A stretch of 35,735 nt of DNA from Cruorifilaria tuberocauda (Eukaryota > Nematoda > Chromadorea > Rhabditida > Onchocercidae), in contig JABVXU010000546.1 in assembly GCA_013365365.1 (NCBI GenBank), forward strand, positions 1 through 35,735. Direction: 5' to 3'. Positions within the stretch are counted from its first letter, which is position 1. Each line of letters opens with the position of its first letter. This document shows positions 1-12,492 of this stretch, in pieces. Under the pieces are notes generated by a model. It searched no databases. It was not told the origin of the DNA and was given only the letters and a program-made list of their open reading frames with translations. Position numbers and translations under genes: made by a program.

Positions 1-138
1 AAAAAATGATTAAATGCCTTGAAAGCTGATGCGTTTTATCATTTTACTACCTATTATTGAGTACCGCCAGTCAATACTAATTGATTCTAACCAGTTTTAC
101 GCTAAGTGAAACAATGCTATAATCAATAAACATCATAT

Positions 139-3100
139 TCAAACTGCTGTGGCGTTCTTCTTTCTTCCATTCGTTTTATCTTTGTGATAATTTTTCAAGG
201 TATCCATTCGAAGATCTGTATGTGTGGTGATTACCTTCCCCAGTGAATTCCTAATACCAAATATCCCGCTTCGTACAGCAACTGGATAAGCGGGAGGTGG
301 AGGGCGTAAATTTGACGATGATTCGGTAATCTGAGTTATATTTCGCGGTGATGTTATACTATGTTCAGCACTGTTGCGTTGCTGTAAGGGCGAACGATGC
401 TGATAGTGATGAATATCAGCTGATAAAAGAGGTTTGCTAAAAACAATCTTTAATAAAAATATTTCAAAATTAATTTTATTACCAAGTATGGAAAGGTAAA
501 ACAACTATAAAGAATAAAATTCTCGGACATCTAAAGAATTTGAAAATAAGATACATTTTGCTAAAATAAATATACCTCTTTTCCACATTGGCAAGACCAG
601 AAACTGGAAAGGTAGTAGTGAACCGAAGAGTGTTCAGAGGTGAATGCCGGATAACTGGCTGAGCAATGCATACTTCACGAACCATATCGTTTGCTGCCAG
701 CTGTGTTGATCGGAGCTGCTGATACCCCATGGAACTACAGGATAACTGCCTAAAAAGAAAAAAATCTTGATCACAGTAACTGCAGTTGAAGATGAGACAG
801 AAAATCCATTACAATCGATGACTTTTTAGCATGGATTCTGAATAATTGATGATGTTTAGAGAGGAAATGAGTAGATCAGGAATAAAATTCTTGCAATAAT
901 TGCCATTTTGTTTTCTAACTGTTAATTTAAGAACTTGAAAGAAACCTTTCTTTCATAGCTCGCCTGTCCAAACTTGCTGTTGCAAAACCATCGTTATATG
1001 ACCGCGACGTTGGAAGTACTGCGTAACGCAATGACGTTTTTCCATCATTTAGCAATAAACCAGAAACAGGTGGACTATTACAACAACTACTACTACTTTG
1101 TCGATACGTCTCTAAGGAATTCACCAATTTCGATCCTAGGCATGATGAAGACGGAGTCTCATCATTCTGCTTCTGTTGTTGAATCATCATCTGTCGACCC
1201 ACATCATTACTTCCTGCTCCTGTTCCTACTATACAGAGATCCCGGTTATTTTCCTGCAATTTAATTCTCGTCCTTTAATATGACGAAAGAGATAGAGTTT
1301 CAACCGAGTTTTACATATTTTTCGTTTAACCAGTAAAAAACCTGTCCGAATTGGTATTTCCAAGAGGACTGCTTCAAAATGGTTCCATAATCAGCAATGC
1401 TTTTTGAAGATCCATTAGACCCTACAACAGCGTAACTGGTTCGAGATTCATATTTATCACTACTCTTAGTTGCTGATCCTTGTTCTGGTAAATGATGATC
1501 TGAGAAGGCACGCTGCACTCGTTGCCATTGCCGATCTTTGCCATTAGTTTGATCCTGTTGTGATTATTGAAGTAGAACCCAAAAAATGCAAGTCAAATTC
1601 AAAAAAAATTTTTGGAAAATCATGAAGATATGGATTTTAAAAATACGTGGATAATACTACTGTATTGCTTATAGATGAAGTTATTTATTAAAAAGAAAAA
1701 TAGCAAAGCCTTGAAGAACTCTACTGATTAATATCTGGATATTATGAGTAACTTACATTCAATGTAGGGAAATTCATTTCTCTGTAGGAACTTTTGTAAG
1801 AAACACAAGACTTATAACCAACATTTTCATATCTGAAAGAATGAACTTCCACTTAATAGTACATAACTTCGATCTATCTATAGAAAGAATTCAGATTTGC
1901 ACAATTCGAAAATATTTAAACTGCATTTCAACAGAATGATAATTATCAATTTGCAAAAAGTTCCCACGTTAATGATGTAATACTTGACAGTTTTGCATTT
2001 ATTGTGAGAATTGGAGAGATGTTTACTTGATACCTCAAATGACAGCAAATATCAAAAGTTATAACATTTCATTAGCTTAAATTTAAGTTGATGGGAAAAA
2101 CGATCACGGGTACAAAGGAACTATTGGGCACTGATCATTTGGAATTCAATTATTTTTTTCCTTATGCTTGACTTACACGGGTATGTGATGATTTTCAACG
2201 TTATGGTTCTTTAATTTCTCCCAAGATATTTGACGTTCAGGAGGAAAATAATAAGTATGCTGAGGAAGCGGAGGTGGTGCACGTTTCGAAATCCTAGAAT
2301 TAAAAGACGAGTTCCCAAGTGACAAGCCACTTTCAGTGACATTAGTAAGGGAAGTATTATTGTTACTGATATGATGAGTAGAATGAACGCTGGAGCAAGC
2401 TGACGTTGAAGGATATCGTTGGACACACTCCCTAAACATATTATGCTTTTGGTAAATGAAATTTCCAATCTTAGGATTCGATTACAAACTCTTACTAAAA
2501 TTTCTTACCTTACTTTTAATACAAAAATAGATTTCTACCTATTATTTTAAATCCAGTTTTGTTCGATTTCAATTACTTACAGCTTTGAACGAAATCTAAG
2601 TGTAGATGCAAGACTGAATGAAAAATAAAGATTTTACGTCGATGCTCTTCTCTTTCCATCGTCATCAACATCATCATCATTTGCTTCATTTCGTTCGTTT
2701 TCTGCAGAAGCAAGTAAGTCCGGAAATGAGCCTCGTGGTGTAGCAGGACAAGATTTCGTGATCAATGAGTTTGAATCATTTCGAGTACCTAACGATGTCG
2801 ATTCGATTTGGTAATCTGAACAGTTTCTCCAAGGTCCTGGAAATGCTAACTTTATCAAAACTAACGATGACAAAGTAATTACAAAATGATATAAAATAAT
2901 CATGTGGCTATGAGCAGTAAAGAGTTGAGCGTTAGAAAAATTGACCTTTATTTTCAGAAACATTACGGATGGAAGTGCTGACATCAGGTTTGCTAGCTGA
3001 AAGTCGAAGCTGTGTAAGACCAAACTCGAGTCCCCGTAATTTTTGAGTCGCTGCTATCAAATCTTTTTGGCGTTTCTTCCTGACCGACTTATTCGTTGTT

Positions 3101-6100
3101 TTATCTTTGGCTAGACGTTCTGCTGCAGCAACAATTTTCCTGTGCAACTCGACATCCGCTTCCAGCATGGAAATCCGATCATTCTAAAGCTAACATCATG
3201 CAAATTGTTTTCAAGTACCAATATTTCGAAAAGGATGAAAGGTAAAATTTTAATTTAAATATCCCAAAAATAAGATAATATAGAAAACTAACGCTATCTA
3301 CGGGTCTTTTAAAAATTTCTTCGCTGAGCGAGAAGGCAGTTCCAATACGTCGCTTCACTTTCGGCTCCTCTTCTCCTGGCATTAGAGTCTTGTAAATTTC
3401 TTTTGGTAATTCACCCGTAATTTCCTGCAAAACAATGATAACTGGAAGCAGTACGACATGGAAAATCCTGTATAATGTTTTAACATGCTAAGTTCAAAAT
3501 GTTTACCGCTTCTTTGATGCATACTTCCCGTAATTCATCAAGTTTTGCCAAAAGCTTTTCTTCAAGTTCGTTTTTTCTTTTTTTCAACTGCCTGTATAGT
3601 TCAACTTCTTTTTGCTTTTCTTCTTCACTTTTTTCTACAAATAATAATTGAAATGAATCAATTATAAAGGCACATATAGAAAAGTTGAGGTCCTCACAAT
3701 AGGTACCTCGACTTTGAATATCGTTCAACGATGATAGTGAAACAAGAGAACCATCGGATACTTTTGCTGACGGCATACCACTGGACGATAGCGAACTGTA
3801 ATGTAAGAAATTCTTTAACAATAATATTTCTAATATGATAAAGATAGTCACAGTACAGTGCAAAACGGACGCTGGCTTAAAAAACACGTAAAATACTCAC
3901 AACTAAACTAATCAACATCGGTCAAAATTATTATTCTACTAATGATTTGCCTATGAAAGAAACTATCAAATTTCCTTGGATTCCAATCTATCACCCTGCT
4001 TTGCATAAAATGATAGATATTTATGTGAAAATATAGGAAAAAGTAGTCGATTGAGAATGGATCCATTAAGTGGCACACTTAACTATGCTGTCAGCTTTGA
4101 CTGAATTATCTCTTCAATATGTGGTTCTTCTATTTCAAGGCTTGAGATATCAATAAACCAACTGCTAACAAAATTTGGAATTTTATGCAGGATTATTATC
4201 AAAACTTTGTAAAAAAGCCAATTTTCAAAAAATTATATAAAAATCATTCATTGGTTGTAACTAATTGGATGATAACAGTGTTGGAGGACATTTCAAGTTA
4301 TGGTTAATTTCTGATCATGCGTATTGATTTAACCTGTCAGCTCTAAAATACTTTCTTTTCGCCGAACCACCTACTTCCAACTAAACTTTTGCAACTAGCT
4401 TTTATAGCTCGTTTTAATTCATCATAAATTCCTTATCTCCGAGATTCATGACGCATGAGACGAATTTCTAGAACTAAGATGGAAATACGAATGGTTCCGT
4501 TCCGAAGATGTTTTCGGTTCACAAGCACTACCAGTGCTGGTACTTTAAATTCTTACGCTTAGATTCAAACATTTGTCGTTGATTCGAGAATTTGCCAAAG
4601 GCTGGGAAAGAGAAGCAATCAAGAAAAGGGAAAAAAGATGAAACGTTCTCAAATGATACGCACGAATAGATAGCGACGGTAAGCCCATTCCGCAGAATCA
4701 ATGCAACCATAAAAAATAGTTACTTTGTACTAATTTGACAGATGGTACTCAACATATAGTTACTTTGGTAATCAAAGTGATATGAAAGCATACCTAATTA
4801 TATAACAATGTTAACTTTGACATTGTGCTAATAAAAGTAGATAAAGTGAATCAAGAAAGCCTCGGTACAATTCTGGAAAGGACTCAAAAATGGGTTAATA
4901 ATGAGAATTCATCAAATAAGCATTCGTGTTAAATGTAAAATACCAAAGCAAGAGATGAATTTTTCAAGTTTGCAAAATAAGAATATGAAAAGTAATGAAT
5001 TTTCAAATGGTGAGATATGTCATTTATCAGTATTACGGAATAAGCTTACTTCAAAGAAGGTAGCGACGATGCAACTGAAGAATGGCTTATTAAACGACAA
5101 AGTTTCTCGCCCAATTGTTTCAATTCAACTCCTGGATCATTCGATACAATCCTCTGAAAGCAGAGCACAGTTATTCATCCAGTCGAGTTACACACTGAAA
5201 TTATGCCATCTATCTTTAAACACTGGAGTATAACTTCCCACCCTCTCCCTTTCCCTTTCTACAGTTGTCACTGACCGATAGACGATCCAAAATATATTTG
5301 TAGCATTTCCATCGTTGTTCGTTTTCTACCAGGAAATATCTCAATTTTATCCTACAACAAATTTTAACTAGAACGAAAAATTGACTCTTTCAAAATTCTT
5401 TTTTTTCGAAAAGTATGCTTCGTTTGATAAAAAAAGGAAAATTCACTAGTTAATTTGAAAAACAAAAATACTGAAAACTGAAAAGACTGAATGTTATGAT
5501 ACCATTATTTTCGGTAATTGATAATCATTAAGGAATCAGTTCCCTTGTTCCCTCCCATTTGTCTTTCCCTGTTATTCTGATAAATAATATCAAAGTAATG
5601 TTAATTCAGTTCCAACATAAGGACTACATAAGTACATCAATTTCGATGAACAATGTGCCAACTGAAAAGGAAGCTGAAGTATAAATAACAAATAAGCAAA
5701 CTCGATAGTGAAAAAAATTGGAAGTTACTCAGAAAATTCACAAGGACATCTTTGCTTTTCTCTTCTTCTTCCTTTAAATAATTGTATAGTATAGAATACT
5801 GTTTTCCTTATATAAATCAAAGAAAATGTAGGAAAGAGATGTTGTTGAGGAAGATAAGAGGAGAAATTTTCAAACAGACAACTGTTCCCTTTTAGGACAT
5901 AATTCCATTCGGAAACATTCTCCTTCCTTTCATAGTTCAATTGCAAAAGTCCGAACTCCGACGAAGATAACTTCCACAACAACATTACTAACTTCCTTAT
6001 TCATGTATCTAAGAGGAGGAAATGAAAGCACAGCTATAATAACCGACATTAGCATAATCATGATAGTAGCGAGAAGAGAAGGAAGTAATGAGAGATAGTG

Positions 6101-9100
6101 ATGCATGAGAAGATCCACTCTTCACATCCAACAAACATTGCAACTTCACCTCATACAACCAACAATACTAAGACCCGATGCTATGAATCGAACGAATCGT
6201 AACCAACACAATATGCACCACGTCCTGCCAGCCACTATAACGGTGGACAGATGACTGCCTTGTTCATTGCCTATGTGATATATCATCTGCTCGCATGTAT
6301 ATACATATATATATATATGTGTATGTGTATATGTATGTATAGGTATGTGAGGAAGGGTAAGGGTATTCGATGTGGTTGAGATGCTGATGGATAGTAGTGA
6401 AACTTCTCTTGAATTAAAATCATCCAATGCATCGAGTGATACGGTATGATGTAGAGTGGAAGATACAAGTGGTGGTCTGTAAGGGCTATTATTATACCCG
6501 AGTGTGGTTGGTTGTTATTTTGGCAGATAATTCGTTCTTGCACTGATGTGACATATGCTTTCAGCGTGTGGGTAATTGTGAACTGTTTCTTTGAGGTATC
6601 AGAATATCAGCTTATTCCGGATCTTCGTTAGCTAGTTAATTAAATAAGAGATTATTAATCTCTACTTTTCTGCTCACCTCTTTATCGAATGTGTACAAAT
6701 GCTATACGCTCCGCAATTGCAACGCATTTTTCAGAATGGCTGCCCGATACTTTATTTGGAATGACATTTCATTTTAGAAGCTGTGTTACAGGGAGCCCAA
6801 TTAGATATCTTACGTTTTGACTAGAGCTATAAGTATTCCAGGCTGAGAGATTAAACTAATATCAATAATAAATTTTGTGAATACACTCAAATAATATTGA
6901 AATGTATATACTATGTCAAATGAAAGTATGCATTCCAGATTCTCCATTCCTGAAAGTCAAAAATGCCAACAAGTCTTATTTCTTGGAAAATCATAAACAT
7001 TGGAACAGTGCAGCACTTCCAATTTCCCTATGGGTTTTCCCTCAGATGATTAATCCACCTATCTTAATTACCAATATTAACAGATAACTTGAGAAGCAAC
7101 AATCACGAAGATTACTTTGAATATTAAAGTTCGAATTTATGACATGAACTAATTTGAAAGAAATATTAAAAAAGCAATGATAACTTCGAAAAAATGCAAA
7201 AAAAAAATAGTGCTTGGTATCTCTTCTTGCATTTCTATTAAGTTTCTAATGTTCTGAGTAAGATCATTAAAAACGATAACTCATAAGTTTTAAAGAGACT
7301 AAGCTTTAGACAGATAATGAGAAACTACTTCAAATGAGTGAAATATAATAGTTAGTACAAGAACTTATTTTGTGAATAAATATTTGAGCAGTAATGATAG
7401 AAGATACAAACAAAAGCAGAAATAACGATGGGTATATAATGCGCTCATCAGCCAAAATATCCATTTTATCTCACCGTTACTGTATAGTTTAGAACGGAGA
7501 AGGAACTGTACAATGCTAGCATCCAGATATTTTTTATTTCTGGAAGGTTCTAGAACTGGATATCGAGATGGACACTTTACTCAATAAAAAATCTGGAGAA
7601 CAGAAATAGTCCCAAAGATAAATAATGATGCACAACACTATTTTTTACTTATTTTTTGCCTTATCTTAAGGTCTGGAATTTACTACTAATCGGTATTCAA
7701 GAGAACAAACACAGCGGATACCATGACGGCAATAAGAAAAAGAATAACCATAGGTCGATATGGAAAATATGATGTAAAAGGATGTGAAAATTAACACCAA
7801 GAAAGTCACTCTTGAAAAGATTCTATTTGATTTTTTTAAAAAATGCTGAATAACGAGAAGCTGTACTTACGTTCGCACTGGCACACGTCCGTTGATCCAA
7901 ATAAAACTGGTGGAGTGAGATTGCTGTTGACCAAATTGTTTTGCACAAAAAGTTAGTGTCACAATAGAAAGCATGCACTTGCACAGCAGAAGATGCAACT
8001 GACCGTCTGGATACAGAAACTCTAAAAACAGCCCAATCTTTCCCAAAAGCAAGCAGATCGCAAATAATGTCTCCAATTATCTTTATAATTGAAGTGTGAA
8101 TAGTGACATACTTTATTTAAAAAAAGTGAATATTGAATTATGACCCATTATTGAAATTAGTCATTACATATCTTAAAATGCTGCAAAAGATTTACTGCGT
8201 TTTGTTAAAATGAAACTTACTGAGTTGTGGGATCTCTCACAGCTTTTGTAAGCTCATCATCTGAATCCAAACAACCCGCATTATCCAAAATACTGTTTGC
8301 ATTGCCGGATGATTGAATAACCCTGAATATCTTCCGTTCTGCCAATAAAAACACAGCACTTATTGTTTTAAGGAAGAACTCCAAAACACTGTTCATTGAA
8401 AGAATTATGAAACAATAATATATGGACGTAAGACCATACTTTTTCAAAGTCAAATGGAACGACACAATTTTGACGAATGAGAAAAGTGGTGTACATAATA
8501 ATCATTTTTCTAGCAGTACAATAGTAGCAGGAACTTTCCGATATGTTTCATACAGTACTATTTACTTAACACAGATTTTTGTATCAAACAAATGAAAAGT
8601 TAGAAGCTAGTTCCCATGCAAAAAAACCAAAAATATAAAATGTACATGAAGTAAAAAAATACAAGTTACAGAAACTAACCGTGTATTCCGTACTTCAATA
8701 GAGAATTTCCGATCGCGATAATAGAGATTGTCTAACAGCGACCAGTTAAAAATCTAAAACTAAGTCAGCAAAAGAATAATTAAAAAGCAGAAAGCGTATA
8801 TCTGGACAATAATTTTCATTGCATACATATTTGTCGCGTTTTTTATGAAATTAATAATGGATTATATCAACATGGACATGTTAAATTGTCACTGCGCACA
8901 ATCAATGATTCGGTGAAATATTGTCAAGATAGAAAATACAAGACATAATATCACAAATTTTGCAGATAATAACGGAAAAAAATCAGATGAAATATTTTAA
9001 ATTCACACTTCGTACTTCAATACGTAATTAAGAAAAAATGAAAGTTAATGATAAAAGATTTTAAACCAAAAAATACTAGAACAGAATGCAACAGAAACAC

Positions 9101-11393
9101 CAACTATGAATTAGTACTAGACAACTGAAAAACCTTTTTCGGTTTGGAGATGTCTGCTGGATCATACTGAAATATGCCCCTGTTGCTTATCCCGACAGTC
9201 CACGGCTGGCCAGCTTTGTCCCGCACTTGATAAAAATGACATCCATGGGTTGAAGATCTTTCTGCTGTTTGTAAAAAGCTGCAAACAGTACTGCTTATTC
9301 ATTCATACATCTATTGAAACCTTTCACTGTTTACTTGAAATGAAAATTATCAAAGAACAGATAAAAAATTTCACTTCAAAATTGCAACTCCTTTGGGAAC
9401 GCCACTGAGATCTTTATACAGTTCGATTACATTCTTTTCAATATCCTCTAATGATACATCATATGTGTGCAGTACCCCATTTGGAATTGGTACAAGCTCC
9501 GTTAATACACATCGTGCCTTTTCATCACTTAAAATGGAGTATCAGATGAATTGCGATTTTGTAAACTGTCATTTCCGTCCGAGAGTTACTTTAAAAAATG
9601 TGCTAACTAACAAACAAAAAGCCCGACGTTCGCCTGTAATTGCCGAAATCCATATTTCATGTCAATAATTTGAGGAAAATGATGGATCAAGGAACAAACA
9701 TATTGCGCAACACAAACATTCAAAATTTTCAGTAATCTACAATTTAAGGACAATCCTGATAAAAACGATGTCTTTTAAAACATTATATTCTCAGCTGGAG
9801 CAATATTCAAGCACTACCTTACATAATTGCCACAATATATTTGTAAGAAACTGGATGCAATTTTATAGTATTCCAGATCCGTGAATTCCAGTAAACCCTA
9901 TAAATGCTTTGTAATATCCTGTGCATAAACATCCCAAAGCAAAATGATAACAAAATTACTGTGATCTCTATTTTAATAGCTTCAGCAATTTAATATTCAA
10001 TACAGAAGTTTACTTAGTAATGAAAATGTAAAAGCGACAATGTTGACGTGAACTTACTTTAACTAATCGCTTGGCTGTCTCCAGAAAATAAAGCTCAACA
10101 GCCGATGGATGACACAGGGTAAGTACTGAATCAACGAAGAATCTAAACAAGAATATAGGTAATAGTGCAAAAGAAATCAAAAAATGTTATTTTTGATAAC
10201 GCTTAATTCTGAAATGAGAAAACTGATAAAACTGACAAAGTATGATTAAAAAAAGGTGATTTTGAAGTTCGACTTTCCTTACTCCACCAAGACTTTTACT
10301 TTATAATGTTATTTAACTTCAAAACCCTTACTTTACGCTATGGTGTAATTCCAATACACCATGTAACTGATGAGATTTTCGTGGAATGTCATATTCCAAG
10401 ACTCGTCTGTCTGTGGGCAACCAATGATACTGCTCGCTAAAAAACATACAAAGTGCAAAACAGTTAGTATAGTAGTTGAGCATACTCAACATAATTTATT
10501 CTCAGTAATTCTTCATAGCAAATACTTCATTCCTTGCTTTGATCTATAGGTATGCCGTCCTCAAGGGGCATGGGAATCCTGCTTTCGAAATCCCATTTTC
10601 AGTTTCACCAATCAAAAGCTCGATTTTCCCCGCAGATCTCGATTGGATAACAGCTGTACTTTGTTAATAACGCATGATGCGCTCGATTCCATTTACTTTC
10701 CTTCCTACTTCTCACGTTAATAACGCATGATGCGCTCGATTCCATTTACTTTCCTTCCTACTTCTCACACAGTTATTTTCTTCTTACTTGAGAAACTTAC
10801 TTAAGAACTTTCTTCTTTTAGTTTACCATATTAACAAGATAATTAATCAATCAGCAAGATGGCCTGATCAGTATTCAGCATCACAAGTGGATCTTCCAGT
10901 GTACACCATGTCCGACACGGCCCAGCTCTAAATCTTCTGATAAAGGATTGTGACACCAACTGACGCAGTGATTCGAAATTGCTGCCATGTAACAGTGGTC
11001 TGTCGATCTGAATCAAGCTTCCGGGATCTGATCTAATCCAAACTTACCGTTGGCAATAGCATCGAGACAGGTATCACAATGAGACAGCGGGTGTGGCTTC
11101 TTGAAGTACGAGAAAAAAATCGAGAAATATTGGTGATGATGCAGAATATTAAAGTTCGGAAAAACTGATGAAAATAAACATCAAACTAACAGGTGGTCCA
11201 CATAAGCTAATCCAAAGTACTGCTTGTCGGCATCTTTCAAGGCTACATGGCTGGCAATGATATTCAACAATTCGTGGACAACTAATCGCGGTTGAATGGT
11301 AAGCTCCAGTTGTTGTCCATCCAGTAAATGGATTATGGAACGTTTAGCATCGTGCATCTGCAATATACTCTTGGCATGACAATGTCTCAGCAT
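139..11393 (-). CDS. FRMD4A: FRMD4-type FERM/CUPID scaffold protein, complete, 20 exons
   Basis: Coding exons in order: 11393-11191, 10436-10332, 10142-10058, 9897-9818, 9527-9375, 9278-9134, 8753-8680, 8322-8221, 8021-7871, 5153-5050, 3795-3707, 3634-3507, 3424-3293, 3183-2946, 2836-2638, 2431-2179, 1554-1342, 1253-946, 734-576, 436-139. All phases agree and give 1072 residues, close to vertebrate FRMD4A. The FERM domain (about 12-350) shows LLDGQQLELTIQPRL, WLPTDRRVLEYDIP, GISNRGIFQYD, WSLLDNLYYRDRKFSIEV and TAISLHQFYLDQ, each matching FRMD4 as I know it. Residues 431-590 form the CUPID/DUF3338 block: a charged coiled coil, then GEEEPKVKRRIGTAF and a second helix. The tail is Ser/Asn-rich, with RAPPPLPQ and a PPAY motif. 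The family links cytohesin/Arf6 signalling with Par3 at cell junctions; this role is inferred. The start follows an acceptor at 11413. Paralogue choice (4A or 4B) is not decided. Confidence 0.93.
3796..5049. other. FRMD4 intron 10 (1.25 kb)
   Basis: Mostly A+T-rich. The only coding-like stretch is the possible alternative last exon at 4083-4164, listed separately. The minus-strand open frame at 4528-4710 has no family resemblance or splice support. Confidence 0.65.
4083..4164 (-). other. Possible alternative terminal exon in FRMD4 intron 10
   Basis: After an acceptor ...attttgttag there is an open frame of 26 codons, ending with TAG, that includes SSLEIEEPHIEEIIQSKL. It enters in phase 2, exactly what the preceding exon (5153-5050, ending AA) supplies, so splicing would give a FERM-only protein that lacks the CUPID block. 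The encoded tail is helical and acidic. There is no perfect AATAAA close behind it. It may be chance; transcript data would decide. Confidence 0.3.
5154..7870. other. FRMD4 intron 9 (2.7 kb), no gene seen
   Basis: This is the largest intron of the gene. It holds A+T-rich DNA, a TA/TG microsatellite near 6297-6345 and open frames on the minus strand (for example 5725-5985 and 6146-6543) that are low-complexity or lack splice or coding support. I see no nested gene. Confidence 0.7.
6297..6345. repeat. TA/TG dinucleotide microsatellite
   Basis: Alternating purine-pyrimidine run (TATATA, then TGTATGTG repeats) inside FRMD4 intron 9. Simple-sequence repeat. Confidence 0.9.
8221..8322 (-). other. 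FRMD4A: Candidate cassette exon of the FRMD4 gene (34 residues in the FERM C-lobe)
   Basis: This exon is flanked by an acceptor ending ...gatattcag and a donor GTAAGT. It is 102 nt, enters in phase 2 and leaves in phase 2, so including or skipping it keeps the frame. The neighbouring exons 8753-8680 and 8021-7871 also join directly in frame (Arg codon), and that join matches the vertebrate FRMD4 FERM C-lobe without a gap. The extra residues (SSGNANSILDNAG... ending RDPTTQ) are acidic and Ser/Asn-rich and would sit in a loop between strands. RDPTTQ also resembles the residues that precede this strand in vertebrate FRMD4, which supports a real exon. Confidence 0.7.
10437..11190. other. FRMD4 intron 1
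   Basis: Intron between the first FERM exon and exon 2. It contains the 53-bp tandem duplication and, near 10550-10600, a short imperfect hairpin (TGGGA...TCCCA). No gene is seen. Confidence 0.7.
10663..10768. repeat. Perfect 53-bp tandem duplication in FRMD4 intron 1
   Basis: Two identical 53-bp copies, 10663-10715 and 10716-10768, lie head to tail. Each starts GTTAATAACGCATGATGCGC and ends CCTACTTCTCAC. The unit contains the short palindrome GCATGATGC. Identity of the copies suggests a recent duplication or an assembly artefact. It lies about 230 bp upstream of exon 2 in the transcribed direction. Confidence 0.95.
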
Positions 11394-11416
11394 CTTTCTC
11401 TTTAAATAATTTCTAA
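11394..11416 (-). promoter_or_regulatory. Splice or trans-splice acceptor before the FRMD4 start codon
   Basis: On the minus strand a T-rich run ends in TTGTTAG at 11413, and the first ATG of the FERM-coding exon follows 19 nt later. The spacing suits an SL trans-splice site, but the frame is also open upstream of the ATG to the acceptor (phase 2), so an upstream coding exon cannot be excluded. Confidence 0.45.
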
Positions 11417-12304
11417 CAACAATAATTACAATTAATACAGTTCAACTCTCAGTCTTAACCCATTTGTGAACCTGAGTGGATTTTAACATCTGATTAGCGG
11501 GAAACGTAATTAACTGTACATCATTCAGATGGTACATGAGGTCATTCCACACGTCTTTTTAATACAATAAAATTGGAATTTAATCCATCTCTCGATACCA
11601 TAAAGATATTTCTAAATTCAATGCAGAATGCACGAATTCTGTTTAGTTCCGCAAAGTCCTACACGGTCTATCGTTCACGCTCGTAATAAATAACACCTTG
11701 CATGCTACACAACAAAAGAGCTGGCGGAGTGACAACTACTGATCATTGATTTATTATTTCTACCGGTCAAGAAAGTAAAACAGAGAGGGGACAGAGCAAA
11801 CTGGACCGAAGTGCAACGTGCAAAAAAGAGGACATGAAAAAGATAGGACGGATCGATACCTCACTTCATAAGGACACAATTGAGAAAAGTCGTGAAATGT
11901 TACGAGGGAGAGAGAGAGAAAGAAAGAGAGGAAGGAAAGAAGAAATGTACAATGAGAAGGATACTGCCAACGATGACGATTATTGTAGCGTTGACCTTTG
12001 TCCATTATCCTCTCTTTTATCAGTAGTACCTTCCATCTTTTCCTCCTTTCTTAACTATTTCCTATCTACATGGCTTTCTAATCTTAGCAGTGCTGCTCCT
12101 TTCTCCTCTTCGTTGACGTAGCGGAATGAAGCACTGAAAATTTTGAATGACAGTATTTAAAGCTAACTGATAACTGAAGTGTAACAGATATTGGAGCTAA
12201 GATTCGATTCATTTCGCGATTCCAAATATGAGCGGAACTGCGCATGAAAAGCAGCCATTCACTCACAGTGAAACGGATACATTGACTGATCAGGAGAGTA
12301 GCTA

Positions 12305-12492
12305 TAAGCAGTGATCAGTTAGCGGTCGAGGATGGATGGGAAGGGGAGAAGCAATGGAACTGAAGATATGGAATGACATGGTATCCACTCCAGTGGAACA
12401 ACATGGTATCGCTCTCAAGAATTTTTTCTTGTCGTTCGTGTCTGCCGCTTCGTCCCTTTTCTTAATACGGGATCCCGAAGGTTCGCGACCAA
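12305..12492 (-). other. Unproven candidate for an alternative FRMD4 first exon
   Basis: A minus-strand frame opens with ATG and reads MFGREPSGSRIKKRDEAADT, then a Lys-rich stretch and FLRAIPCCSTG. The charged N-terminus looks more protein-like than its surroundings. The only donor in the phase needed to reach the acceptor at 11413 is AT-GTCATT, which is weak, so the join is doubtful. It could also be chance. Confidence 0.2.

Noticed and set aside
4901..5233. Plus-strand open frame of 110 codons
   Set aside because: It lies antisense to FRMD4 exon 10 (5153-5050), whose splice sites, phase and sequence fit the gene. The plus frame has no motif.
6146..6543. Two minus-strand open frames with HTHIHIYIYMYI-like sequence
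   Set aside because: They come from the TA/TG microsatellite and have no coding support.
10550..10600. Short hairpin TGGGA...TCCCA with a TTCGAAAT loop, looking like a tRNA T-arm
   Set aside because: No matching acceptor or anticodon stems could be drawn, so no tRNA is called.
11834..12121. Plus-strand frame with an Arg/Glu/Lys run (RGRERERKRGRKEE)
   Set aside because: It is produced by a GAGA/GGAA purine run and has no other support.
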